Under the pieces are notes generated by a model that ran no database searches, had not been told where the DNA came from, and was given only the letters and a program-made list of their open reading frames with translations. A stretch of DNA of 40,690 bases from a virus: positions 1-40,690 of IMG/VR virus record IMGVR_UViG_3300025870_000029; one strand, 5' to 3'. The position numbers were made by a program, and so were the translations under genes. Below are positions 24,609 to 33,305 of this stretch, one piece after another (within the stretch, counting starts at the first letter, position 1; each line of letters opens with the position of its first letter).

Positions 24609-27600
24609 ATGTTTAAATACAAAGGTTTTGATTACAACTTAGACCAAGTTACGCAAGCTGCAGACGGTAAAGGTTTGTCAGTAGATGAGTATGTTAATAA
24701 ATTTGGTTTAGAGACTGTAGAAGATACAGTGGAAATACAAACTGACCCTAACGAGGGAAAGACAAACGGTGCTGTGGAAACGGATGCGGCTGTAGCACCA
24801 GTACCGGAGCAAGCATCCGAGAGTACGGAGTTAGAATCGGTAGATATTTCTTCGGAATCACAACCAAAGCGTAGTGTAAGAGGCGAGCAAAGAAAAAGAG
24901 AGCTAGAAAAAAGAGAAGCCAAGCAAGAGCAAGATCTTATATTTGAAGAGATAGAAGATCTTGAAATATACGATGATACATTAGATACAGTAGAAAACGA
25001 TAAAAAAATAAGACTACAGGAATTAGCTAGAAAACAAATTGAAAGTGAGTATAAAGCTAATGATGTTTTAGAATACAAAATATCACCAGAAGAGATAGAT
25101 CAGAAAGCTCAAGATATTTTAGATGAAAAAAATAAACCTAGCTTATTAAAAAGCTATGGCGCTCAAACTGTTAGAGGTTTTGCTGGGTTTGCTAAAGGAG
25201 CTAGTCAATTTGAGGAAACACTAAAGTACTCTTTACTTGAAACTGCTTTAGATGTTTTTGATCCTGACTATAAAGGTACAGTTGAAGATAAACAATCTAT
25301 AATGCAACTTATAAAGTCTGGAGGTATGACTTCGCCGCTAGGTGGTTCATTGGGCCCTTCGTCTAACTATGAAGATTTTATATCTAAGTTAGAGCCGTCT
25401 ATTAGGGAGTATGAGGATATAACTATAACTGAAGAAATAGAAAAAGGTAACTACCTACTTGCTGGAGAGAGAGCTGTTGGCGCAGCTTTAGAATCTTTAC
25501 CATCTATTGTTGCTGCTGCAACTGGTTACGGAGGTTTAGCTATGTTGGCTGGTAGCGTAGCTGGTGGTAAATTTCAAGAAGAGTTTGAAGCTAATCCAGA
25601 AAAATCTACAGGCGCATTACTAGCTAACGCTGTAGGTACTGGTGTTATAGAAGCTTCATTTGAACTTGTCACAAGGGGTATACTTCGTAAAGCTAAAATA
25701 TTAAAAGACAGTGGAGCTGAAAAAGCAGCGGAAGACTTAATACTTGGAGGCGCAGGTTCTCTTGTTAAAAATCTAGGTTTAAACTCGTTGAAAGAAGGTG
25801 GATCTGAAGCAGCAACAAAAGTAACAACATTGCTTTTTGATAAGTATGGTGTGTTTGGGTTGGTTGGTGGTTTGGATAAAGATATTGATTGGGCTAAAGA
25901 AGCTTACAATATTGTAGATGAAGGTATTGTAGGTAGTATAATGGGTGGTGGTACTACACTAGCTGGTTCTCTAGCTAACAGTGACGAGGCTATAGTTAAC
26001 AGAGCTCAAACTATTTTAATGCCATCTGAGAGTAAAAATGAGATGGTTGCTATTGCAAATAACATGTCTAAGTTATTTAACGATAGAGACAAAGCCAACA
26101 GCCCTGAAGGTGTTAGAATTATAGATGAAGCTTTAGCTAATGAAACTCAAAAGATGCAAGACATCAGAGAGGAAAGTAACGCCGCGCTTTACAACATGAC
26201 ACCAGCTGAGTTAAAAGTTTACGCTGGCAATCAAAATCAATTGTCTAAATTAAGACAACAGATACAAGACCCAAAAGAAATAGAGTCTGTAAAAAAATTA
26301 GCTAACGAAAAGTTTAAACAAATAAGAGGTGAAAACTCTGTACTGTTTGACGAAGCTGCTGAAAGAAGAATACAAAGAGGTGTTGATGTTATAACTAAAG
26401 CTGCTGAAAGTTTAGATGGCGTAACTGTTAAGGAGTTTGAAACTACTGATCAAGTTAAAAAATTTATTCAAGAACAAGATCCTGAAGCAGATGTAAAAAC
26501 CTCACAACAGCAAGGGTTTGTTGTACAGAACCCAGACACAGGTGAACAAACTGTTGTTATAAATAAAGAAGTAGCTGGTAAAGAAAAAGCTGTTAACATA
26601 GCTGGTCATGAGTTTGGGCATGTAGTGTTATTTAATACCGTTAAAGATAACCCTGAAACAGCTATTAACTTAGGTAGATCTTTATTAGGTGAACTACAAA
26701 GAGTAGATCCTGATCAAATTAAAAGTAGTAAGTTCAAGCAAAGACTGCAACAGTACTCTACTGATCCAGAAAGTATACAAATGGAGGAGGTTTTAACCTT
26801 GTTTTCTGATGCTTTAGCTACTGGTGATATTAAGTTTAAAGAAAATGTTTTTACTAGGATAGGCGATCAGATACGTAGAACCATGCAGTCATTAGGGTTT
26901 AAAACTAAGTTTAACAATGGTCGCGATGTATATAATTTTATTAAAGATTATAATAGAACTATAGAAAAAGGCGCTGTCGGTAAAGCTCAAATAGCAGCTG
27001 CAAAAGAAGGCGTTAAAGGTACTTTAGTAGAAGATGCAAAGCAGCAAACTGACGAGCAGATAATTAAAGAATCTAGAATATATCAAGAGGTTGAAACATT
27101 TAAAGATGATTTAGTAAGCGAGCAAAGCAAAGACGCTACAGCTTTTTTGATTGCTGATAAGTTGCAAAACGAAGTAGATCGTAGATTAAAAATAGATGTT
27201 GATACAGAAACTAGAGAGGATGTAATTAGGAACTTTTTGTTTGATGATAGAAGAGGTTTGCTTGGTTTATTAAAAAACTATAGTCCAGCTAGAAACGAAA
27301 GTATAATGGGTTATTTAAACTCAACTACTCCTGGTGGTAAGCTATTAGATGCTAGGCTTATTGAGTTTTATCAAGACGATCCTAGATATAATCAAATAAT
27401 TCAGTCAACAACCGACGAAAACATTCAACGTAAAGCCGAGAGAGTAACCGCAGAAGAAAAAAGCGTTGAAGAAACTAAAGAAGTTAGAGGCCCAAGAAAA
27501 CCTACTGAAACAACTAGATTTAGTGATACAGCTTTAAGTAACTTAGGTGTAAAGAATAAAGCTGAAGCTGAAAAACAAATATCAGATGCTACTAATAAAG

Positions 27601-30600
27601 CATTTGAAGGTCAAGAGGTTACAATGTTTGGTCAAACTAAAAACGTACCAGTTACTGTCGCGGAAATATATGGTAAGATGTTTGGTGTAAATCCAGAAAC
27701 TATATACGACAAAAAACGTAATTACTCTAAGAAAGATAGTGAAGGTTTAACACGTATAAAACAATACCTAATAGACAACGCTACTAGTGATTTTGCTAGA
27801 CTACCAAGAACTAAAGATGACTTTGGTAAAGCTACGTTTATACCTAACAACGTAATGAACGCTCTGTATACAGATGGTGAGCTAACAGGTACACTAAAAG
27901 ATTACTTAGATATTGTTAGAGAAAAACCTGTTAAAGCTATCTACAGAGATAGAGTAGGTCAAACTATACGAGGGTTATTTAATACTAGCATTAGAAACCG
28001 TATGGTTGAAGATCTTATACCTAGTAAACCTGAAAGAGTTAGAGCCGGTGTTAAGTTTAGTAAAGCAAAAGCTAAACCTAAAACAGGCATTAACGCTGAA
28101 ATAGAAACTATAGTTGGTGGACGTCTTCCGTTTACACCAGAAGGCAATCAACAGTTTAGAGATTTTTTAACAGTAGAGCTACCTAAATATTTAGGTAAAG
28201 ATGTTACAAAAATTATAAAACCTGGTGATGTAGCTGGCGCTGGTAACTCTGCTGTTGGTAGTAGAAAAACTAGTGGAGCTATAGGTAGAGGTTTTAGATT
28301 TATAGGTAATAGACAAAGAACTCAAAGATTCATACCAGAAACAGATCAAGCTTTACAATCAGGTGAAATTTTAGATCTTGAAGCAACACGCGAGGAGATT
28401 GGTCAGGCCGTTCAACTACTATCACCTGAACAAGTAAAGGATATTGCTGCTGCAACATCTAGTCAAACTAGAGCCAGCATGAAAAATAACGAAGCAAACA
28501 AAGACTCTATAAAACGTGGTAGACGTTTAGTGCTAGACGCTTTGTTTAAGGCGGTTCAAGCTGATCCTAAAAGCATTGTACCTGTACGTGAACTTTTATA
28601 TAATCAAAATGCTAATACTAGTTTTGGTAGAAAGTTTGCTACAGTAACATCTACAGAAACAAACTTAAAACCAAAAGAAAACACTTGGGAGGAACATGTT
28701 TACCAGTTTGGTAGTTGGGCTAAACGCACTTTACAAGCGTTCAAAACTGGTGATCCTAATATAGTAAACAATTGGTTGCAATGGGCTGATGATAACTATT
28801 ATCAAGAAGTCACAGGCAAACCTACACAAGCGGTTGTTGATAGTGTGTATGAAGGTTGGAAAGCTAAATCACAAGAGCATCCGTATTTAAAGCAGGCACT
28901 AGATGAAGCATTTAAAACAGGTGATTTTAGTAAAGTACCTTCTTCAGACATAAGAAAGTATAATGAGTTTTTTACTTTAAACCCTAATGTTAGAACTAGA
29001 GACGGTGTAACTGATGCTCAGAGATACAATGTAGAAGTACCTGCTAGTTTACAAAACAATAAAGCTGTAGTTAATGAGCAAGGTAAGCTTATATATCAAC
29101 AGCTAATAGGTTACATTACACCACAACAAGCTAAACAACAAATACAAGAGTTTTCTAAGTTAGCTCCTAGTATATTAAAGGCTTCTAAATCAAACAATAA
29201 AAAACTACCGCCTGGTGTTAAGTTAGAAGATCCTAGTACGTTTGACAAGTTTGATATGGTTGATGTTTTAGCTAGACAAATGTTCCCAAAAGAAGCTAAT
29301 TCAAATGATGTTAAGTCAGGTAAAATAACAGCTTATGAAGCTTTAGATCCTGACCAGCAGTTTGAAATAATGGTTAAAGTTCCTGGTACACCAGTTGAAA
29401 ACACTATAGCTGTTATGTATATATCTGATAACGCTATTAAATTCGCACGTAATGCCGACGCTCCTAGCAAAGGTATAAGCGTCTGGGACTTTGACGATAC
29501 TCTTGCTACAACTAAGTCTAACGTATTATATACAATGCCTGATGGAACAGAAGGTGTTTTAAACGCAGAGCAGTTTGCTAAGCAAGGTGAAGAGCTATTA
29601 CAGCAAGGTGCTGAGTTTGATTTCAGTGAGTTTGAAAAAGTTACCAAAGGAGCTAAAGGTCCTATGTTTGAAAAGGCTGTAGCTCGTAATAGAAAGTTTG
29701 GTAATGATAACGTATTTATTCTTACAGCTAGAACTCAATCAGCGGCAAAACCTATACATGATTTCTTAAAAGCAATAGGTTTAGATGTACCACTTAAAAA
29801 TATTGTAGGTTTAGGTAACAGTACACCCGAAGCTAAAGCGCGATGGGTTGTTGGTAAAGCTTCTCAAGGTTATAACGATTTTTACTTTGCAGATGATGCG
29901 TATAAAAATGTTAAAGCAGTAGGAGATGCTCTTAGCGTATTAGATGTTAAGTCAAAAGTAAGACAAGCTTATGTTAAATTTAGCAAAGCATCTGCATTAG
30001 ATAAAGGATTTAACGATATACTAGAACAAACAAAAGGTATTGCATCAGAAAAAGAGTACAAAAGAGTTAAGGCGGAAGTTGCTGGTGCAGCTCGCGGTAA
30101 AGTGTTTAGAGGTATACCATACTCAGCTCAAGACTTTGTAGGTTTATTATATGAAACTCTTAGTAAAGGTAAGCTAGGTGATTCTCAAATGGCTTGGTAT
30201 AAAGAACATTTAATAAAGCCTTTTGCTAGAGCAATGAACGATATAGACAATGCTCGTTTAAACACAATGCAAGACTACAGAGATCTTAAAAAACAACTAG
30301 GTGTTGTGCCAAAAGATCTACGTAAGAAAGTTCCAGGTGAACCATATACTCGTGAGCAAGCTGTACGTGTTTATATATGGAACAATCAAGGTACAGAAGT
30401 GCCTGGCATAAGTAAACAAGATTTAAAAGATCTTACTGAATATGTTCAGAACAACGCTGAGCTTCAGGTTTTTGCTGATCAAGTTATTGCTATACAAAAA
30501 GGAGAGCAATACGCTACACCACAAGAAGGTTGGCCTACTGGTAGTATTACTACAGATATACTACGTAGTATCAACACTGATGTAAGATCTAAATATCTAA

Positions 30601-32012
30601 AGCAATGGCAAGATAATGTTGATGTTATATTCTCTGAAAAGAATATGAACAAACTTGAAGCTGCGTATGGTAAGCCGTATCGCAAAGCTATGGAGAATAC
30701 GCTGCAACGCATGAAGACTGGTCGCAATAGAACTTTCTCTGATGATACATTGTCAGGTAGATTTACCGATTGGTTACAAGGTAGTATTGGTACGATCATG
30801 TTCTTTAATACTAGATCAGCATTACTACAAACTATATCTTCTATAAACTTTATAAATTTTACAGACAACAATCCACTTGCAGCAGCTAAAGCTTTTGGTA
30901 ATCAAAAACAATACTGGTCAGACTTCATGACACTTATTAATTCTGACTTCTTAAAAGCGCGTAGATCAGGTTTACGTTTCAATGTAACTGAAGCTGACAT
31001 TGCTAATATGGCTAGAGAAGGTGGACCAAGAGCTGTGATAAACCAATTACTACAATTAGGTTTTGCACCTACACAAATCGCTGATAGCTTTGCTATAGCA
31101 TCTGGAGGCGCTACGTTTTATCGTAATAGAATAAAGTCTTTAACAAAACAAGGAATGTCTAAAGCTGAAGCTGAAGCACAGGCGTTTGAAGATTTTAGAG
31201 AAAACGCTGAAGAGTCTCAGCAGTCATCAAGACCAGATCGTATATCGATGCAGCAAGCTGGACCAATTGGTCGTTTGATTTTAGCTTTTGCTAATACGCC
31301 AGCTCAGTACGCTAGACTTACTGACAAGGCTATACGTGATCTTAAGAACAATAGAGGTGATGCTAAAACAAACATAAGTAAAATTATATATTATACAACA
31401 GTACAGAACCTTATATTTAACGCATTACAACAAGCGTTGTTTGCTATGGCTTTTGATGATGAAGAACCAGATGACAAAGAAAAGAAAGATAAGTATATTG
31501 GTATTGCTAACGGTATGGCTGATTCGTTGTTACGTGGAGCAGGTTTTGCTGGAGCAGCTGTATCAGTGGGTAAGAACTCAATCATACGGATTATCAATGA
31601 AATGGAGAAGAAACAACCTAAACTTGAAAAAGTAGGTTACGAATTAACTAAAATCTCTCCACCTATATCTGCTAAGTTATCAAGAATAAATCAAGCAGCT
31701 AGATCATACCAATGGGATAAAGACAAAATGGTTAACGGTGGTTGGGGATTAGATAATCCAGCTTACTTAGCAGCAGGTAATGTAATATCAGCATTAACAA
31801 ACATACCTTTAGATAGAGGTGTAAAGAAAATAAATAACGTAGTTAAAGCCACTGATAGTGATCTTGAGCTATGGGAACGATTAGCATTGTTTGGTGGTTG
31901 GCAAGACTGGGAAATAGGAATAAAAGAAGAGACAAAGAAAAATAAACCACAACCTAGAAAAACTAGACGAACAGAAAGAAGAAGTAAAGAAAGAAAAACT
32001 ACAAACAGATAA
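24609..32012 (+). CDS. giant polyvalent ejection protein with zincin and HAD domains
   Basis: A 2467-residue protein, the last and largest of the probable ejection proteins (T7 gp16-like position). After an acidic linker (about 40-165), residues about 285-360 are hydrophobic and Gly/Ala-rich. A zincin motif HEFGH lies at 667-671, with EEVLTLFSDAL downstream as a possible third ligand. A HAD phosphatase domain starts at VWDFDDTLA (DFDDT 1627-1631), with LTARTQ near 1705 and ADDAYKN near 1762. Around 2208-2237 SMQQAGPIGRLILAFANTP resembles the large-polyvalent-protein-associated domain type. The C-terminus is basic. It probably enters the host with the DNA and acts there as a multi-domain effector and channel part; substrates are unknown. 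Confidence 0.8.
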   Translation: MFKYKGFDYNLDQVTQAADGKGLSVDEYVNKFGLETVEDTVEIQTDPNEGKTNGAVETDAAVAPVPEQASESTELESVDISSESQPKRSVRGEQRKRELEKREAKQEQDLIFEEIEDLEIYDDTLDTVENDKKIRLQELARKQIESEYKANDVLEYKISPEEIDQKAQDILDEKNKPSLLKSYGAQTVRGFAGFAKGASQFEETLKYSLLETALDVFDPDYKGTVEDKQSIMQLIKSGGMTSPLGGSLGPSSNYEDFISKLEPSIREYEDITITEEIEKGNYLLAGERAVGAALESLPSIVAAATGYGGLAMLAGSVAGGKFQEEFEANPEKSTGALLANAVGTGVIEASFELVTRGILRKAKILKDSGAEKAAEDLILGGAGSLVKNLGLNSLKEGGSEAATKVTTLLFDKYGVFGLVGGLDKDIDWAKEAYNIVDEGIVGSIMGGGTTLAGSLANSDEAIVNRAQTILMPSESKNEMVAIANNMSKLFNDRDKANSPEGVRIIDEALANETQKMQDIREESNAALYNMTPAELKVYAGNQNQLSKLRQQIQDPKEIESVKKLANEKFKQIRGENSVLFDEAAERRIQRGVDVITKAAESLDGVTVKEFETTDQVKKFIQEQDPEADVKTSQQQGFVVQNPDTGEQTVVINKEVAGKEKAVNIAGHEFGHVVLFNTVKDNPETAINLGRSLLGELQRVDPDQIKSSKFKQRLQQYSTDPESIQMEEVLTLFSDALATGDIKFKENVFTRIGDQIRRTMQSLGFKTKFNNGRDVYNFIKDYNRTIEKGAVGKAQIAAAKEGVKGTLVEDAKQQTDEQIIKESRIYQEVETFKDDLVSEQSKDATAFLIADKLQNEVDRRLKIDVDTETREDVIRNFLFDDRRGLLGLLKNYSPARNESIMGYLNSTTPGGKLLDARLIEFYQDDPRYNQIIQSTTDENIQRKAERVTAEEKSVEETKEVRGPRKPTETTRFSDTALSNLGVKNKAEAEKQISDATNKAFEGQEVTMFGQTKNVPVTVAEIYGKMFGVNPETIYDKKRNYSKKDSEGLTRIKQYLIDNATSDFARLPRTKDDFGKATFIPNNVMNALYTDGELTGTLKDYLDIVREKPVKAIYRDRVGQTIRGLFNTSIRNRMVEDLIPSKPERVRAGVKFSKAKAKPKTGINAEIETIVGGRLPFTPEGNQQFRDFLTVELPKYLGKDVTKIIKPGDVAGAGNSAVGSRKTSGAIGRGFRFIGNRQRTQRFIPETDQALQSGEILDLEATREEIGQAVQLLSPEQVKDIAAATSSQTRASMKNNEANKDSIKRGRRLVLDALFKAVQADPKSIVPVRELLYNQNANTSFGRKFATVTSTETNLKPKENTWEEHVYQFGSWAKRTLQAFKTGDPNIVNNWLQWADDNYYQEVTGKPTQAVVDSVYEGWKAKSQEHPYLKQALDEAFKTGDFSKVPSSDIRKYNEFFTLNPNVRTRDGVTDAQRYNVEVPASLQNNKAVVNEQGKLIYQQLIGYITPQQAKQQIQEFSKLAPSILKASKSNNKKLPPGVKLEDPSTFDKFDMVDVLARQMFPKEANSNDVKSGKITAYEALDPDQQFEIMVKVPGTPVENTIAVMYISDNAIKFARNADAPSKGISVWDFDDTLATTKSNVLYTMPDGTEGVLNAEQFAKQGEELLQQGAEFDFSEFEKVTKGAKGPMFEKAVARNRKFGNDNVFILTARTQSAAKPIHDFLKAIGLDVPLKNIVGLGNSTPEAKARWVVGKASQGYNDFYFADDAYKNVKAVGDALSVLDVKSKVRQAYVKFSKASALDKGFNDILEQTKGIASEKEYKRVKAEVAGAARGKVFRGIPYSAQDFVGLLYETLSKGKLGDSQMAWYKEHLIKPFARAMNDIDNARLNTMQDYRDLKKQLGVVPKDLRKKVPGEPYTREQAVRVYIWNNQGTEVPGISKQDLKDLTEYVQNNAELQVFADQVIAIQKGEQYATPQEGWPTGSITTDILRSINTDVRSKYLKQWQDNVDVIFSEKNMNKLEAAYGKPYRKAMENTLQRMKTGRNRTFSDDTLSGRFTDWLQGSIGTIMFFNTRSALLQTISSINFINFTDNNPLAAAKAFGNQKQYWSDFMTLINSDFLKARRSGLRFNVTEADIANMAREGGPRAVINQLLQLGFAPTQIADSFAIASGGATFYRNRIKSLTKQGMSKAEAEAQAFEDFRENAEESQQSSRPDRISMQQAGPIGRLILAFANTPAQYARLTDKAIRDLKNNRGDAKTNISKIIYYTTVQNLIFNALQQALFAMAFDDEEPDDKEKKDKYIGIANGMADSLLRGAGFAGAAVSVGKNSIIRIINEMEKKQPKLEKVGYELTKISPPISAKLSRINQAARSYQWDKDKMVNGGWGLDNPAYLAAGNVISALTNIPLDRGVKKINNVVKATDSDLELWERLALFGGWQDWEIGIKEETKKNKPQPRKTRRTERRSKERKTTNR

Positions 32013-32021
32013 ACATAAATT

Positions 32022-32306
32022 ATGGCCACACAACTTGGAGAAAATACTAAAATAACTCTTGACTTGAAGACCATAGGAATGGTAGTAGTTGGCGCTGTGT
32101 CTCTCGCTGCAATGTATTTTACATTGAAAAAAGATATAGAACTAGCCAAAGAACTTCCTGAACCTACAATCAGTCGAACTGAATACGATTTAAAAGATCA
32201 ACTTATTCGCGAAACAATAATCAACACGCAGAATAAAGTTGAAGAGAATAGTGATAAGTTAGATAAGATTGATGAAAAACTATATGAAATAATCGAAGAA
32301 ATGTAA
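32022..32306 (+). CDS. small membrane protein with coiled-coil tail
   Basis: A 94-residue protein with one clear transmembrane segment (about 17-34, LKTIGMVVVGAVSLAAMYFT) followed by a polar helix (EEIIEEM end, LRETII and NKVEENSDKLDKIDEKLYEI) that would form a coiled coil. This layout is found in small phage membrane proteins next to lysis genes, including holin-like and i-spanin-like proteins. It starts 9 bases after the giant gene and ends one base before the next start. A lysis role is inferred from the neighbouring endolysin. Confidence 0.7.
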   Translation: MATQLGENTKITLDLKTIGMVVVGAVSLAAMYFTLKKDIELAKELPEPTISRTEYDLKDQLIRETIINTQNKVEENSDKLDKIDEKLYEIIEEM

Positions 32307-32307
32307 A

Positions 32308-32649
32308 ATGAAAACACTTGCTACATTATTATTAATTTTATTTTCATCAGGAGCTGTAGCTCAGGAATATAAAATAGTTCAAATAAATACTGAGTGGAAT
32401 AGCAAAAACAAGGTGGTCTTGCCATACAATATAGAGAACGCTCCAACAGTATACGCTTTACTTGAGGACCAGCCTGAAAATTTGCAAAAACAAATACAAG
32501 CTGTACCAATAATTATATTGTTCAAAGACAATAAACCTTTAAGGCAATGGGCAGCGGATTTAAGTTTTAAATTAAATATAGACGTAGAAGAAATCGCATA
32601 TGCAATTAGGGAAAATAAGCAGAAAATATATAGAAGAAAAACAAATTAG
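32308..32649 (+). CDS. exported thioredoxin-fold-like protein
   Basis: A 113-residue protein with a signal peptide (KTLATLLLILFSSGAVAQ, cleavage probably after Gln19 or nearby). The mature part has the C-terminal half of a thioredoxin fold: QIQAVPIIILFKDNKPLRQW, with Pro in the cis-proline loop position, followed by a helix DVEEIAYAIRENKQ. There is no CxxC pair, so it is not expected to be a disulfide oxidoreductase. Similar exported proteins accompany lysis genes in marine Bacteroidetes phages. Periplasmic location is predicted; target is unknown. Confidence 0.7.
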   Translation: MKTLATLLLILFSSGAVAQEYKIVQINTEWNSKNKVVLPYNIENAPTVYALLEDQPENLQKQIQAVPIIILFKDNKPLRQWAADLSFKLNIDVEEIAYAIRENKQKIYRRKTN

Positions 32650-32651
32650 TT

Positions 32652-32789
32652 ATGGGAAAAATTAGTGGACCCTGCAAGGTTGCAGCAAAAAAGAAGTTTG
32701 AAGTATGGCCCAGCGCTTATGCCTCTGGTTGGGGCGTGAGATGTACTAAAGCTGGTGGTCCTGGTAAAATGGGTAAAAAGAAAAAGTAA
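32652..32789 (+). CDS. 45-residue basic phage protein (WPSAYASG type)
   Basis: A short gene missed by a 60-residue cut-off. The reading frame gives 45 residues: MGKISGPCKVAAKKKF, then EVWPSAYASGWGVRCTK and a basic Gly/Lys-rich tail. This motif set, with a basic segment before VWPSAYASG and a following Cys, recurs in many small phage and viral proteins of unknown function, so I consider it real. It begins two bases after the previous stop, and its TAA overlaps the ATG of the endolysin gene by one base. Confidence 0.8.
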   Translation: MGKISGPCKVAAKKKFEVWPSAYASGWGVRCTKAGGPGKMGKKKK

Positions 32790-33148
32790 TGATTATGAAG
32801 TACTTTCAATACGAAGAGTTTGACTCACCTGATATACAGGGTAGTGGACAGATGATGGGGAAGGAAATGTTAAGCAAGCTTGACATGATACGTGAAGAGT
32901 ACGGTAAACCTATAAGTATAAATTCTGGGTATCGTACAGAAGCACATAACCAAAAAGTTGGTGGGAAACCAGCATCATCTCATTTAAAAGGTTTAGCTGT
33001 AGATATAGCTTGCAATAATAGTGTAGATAGATTTAATCTTATTCAGTTGTTTTTAAAACATGGTATAAATAGAATAGGTGTTGCTAAGAACTTCATACAC
33101 ATAGATATTGATAATGATAAAGTTTCAAATGTTATTTGGACATATTAA
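32789..33148 (+). CDS. M15-family peptidoglycan peptidase (endolysin)
   Basis: A 119-residue protein of the M15 (D-Ala-D-Ala carboxypeptidase/L,D-endopeptidase) type. The motif order is SINSGYRTEAHNQKVGG, SSHLKGLAVDIAC (zinc ligands His and Asp) and FIHIDID (third zinc ligand His). M15 phage enzymes cleave peptide cross-links in cell-wall peptidoglycan. No signal peptide is present, so a holin is needed for release; the 3-TM holin at 2836 and the membrane protein at 32022 are candidates. The ATG at 32789 overlaps the upstream TAA; ATG at 32795 (MKYFQYEEF) is an equally good start. Confidence 0.9.
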   Translation: MIMKYFQYEEFDSPDIQGSGQMMGKEMLSKLDMIREEYGKPISINSGYRTEAHNQKVGGKPASSHLKGLAVDIACNNSVDRFNLIQLFLKHGINRIGVAKNFIHIDIDNDKVSNVIWTY

Positions 33149-33150
33149 AT

Positions 33151-33191
33151 AGGAACAATAAAAAATGGGCGTACCATACCCAACAGTTCCT
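33151..33191 (+). other. nested inverted repeat after the endolysin gene
   Basis: AGGAAC (33151-33156) pairs with GTTCCT (33186-33191), and inside it TGGG (33166-33169) pairs with CCCA (33179-33182). The structure lies between the endolysin stop and the terminator and may help end or stabilise late mRNA. The stems are short and separated by A/T-rich bulges, so it could also be chance. Confidence 0.35.
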
Positions 33192-33200
33192 AATAAAGAA

Positions 33201-33228
33201 AGGGCCCTCGAAAGAGAGCCCTTTTTTT
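33201..33228 (+). terminator. bidirectional rho-independent terminator between convergent blocks
   Basis: AGGGCCCTC pairs with GAGAGCCCT through a GAAA loop with one C-A mismatch, followed by seven T on the plus strand. On the minus strand the hairpin is followed by TTTCTTTATT, also T-rich. It lies where the late (+) block ends and the early (-) block ends, so it probably stops transcripts from both sides. The next 77 bases up to 33305 are A/T-rich with a TA-repeat and no visible gene. Confidence 0.85.
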
Positions 33229-33305
33229 GATATATATATATACATTATTTAATTACTTATACATATTAGTTTTTATATGTATAAAAAAGTCATAACTTTT
33301 AGCCT

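Noticed and set aside
24632-25078. A 148-codon antisense frame at the start of the giant gene
   Set aside because: Ser/Cys-rich translation typical of the reverse strand of an acidic Glu/Lys-rich coding region.
33165-33230. A 21-codon frame (MGVPYPTVPNKERALEREPFF region) after the endolysin
   Set aside because: It runs through the terminator hairpin and its T run, so the end of the frame is dictated by RNA structure; I see no sign of a real peptide.
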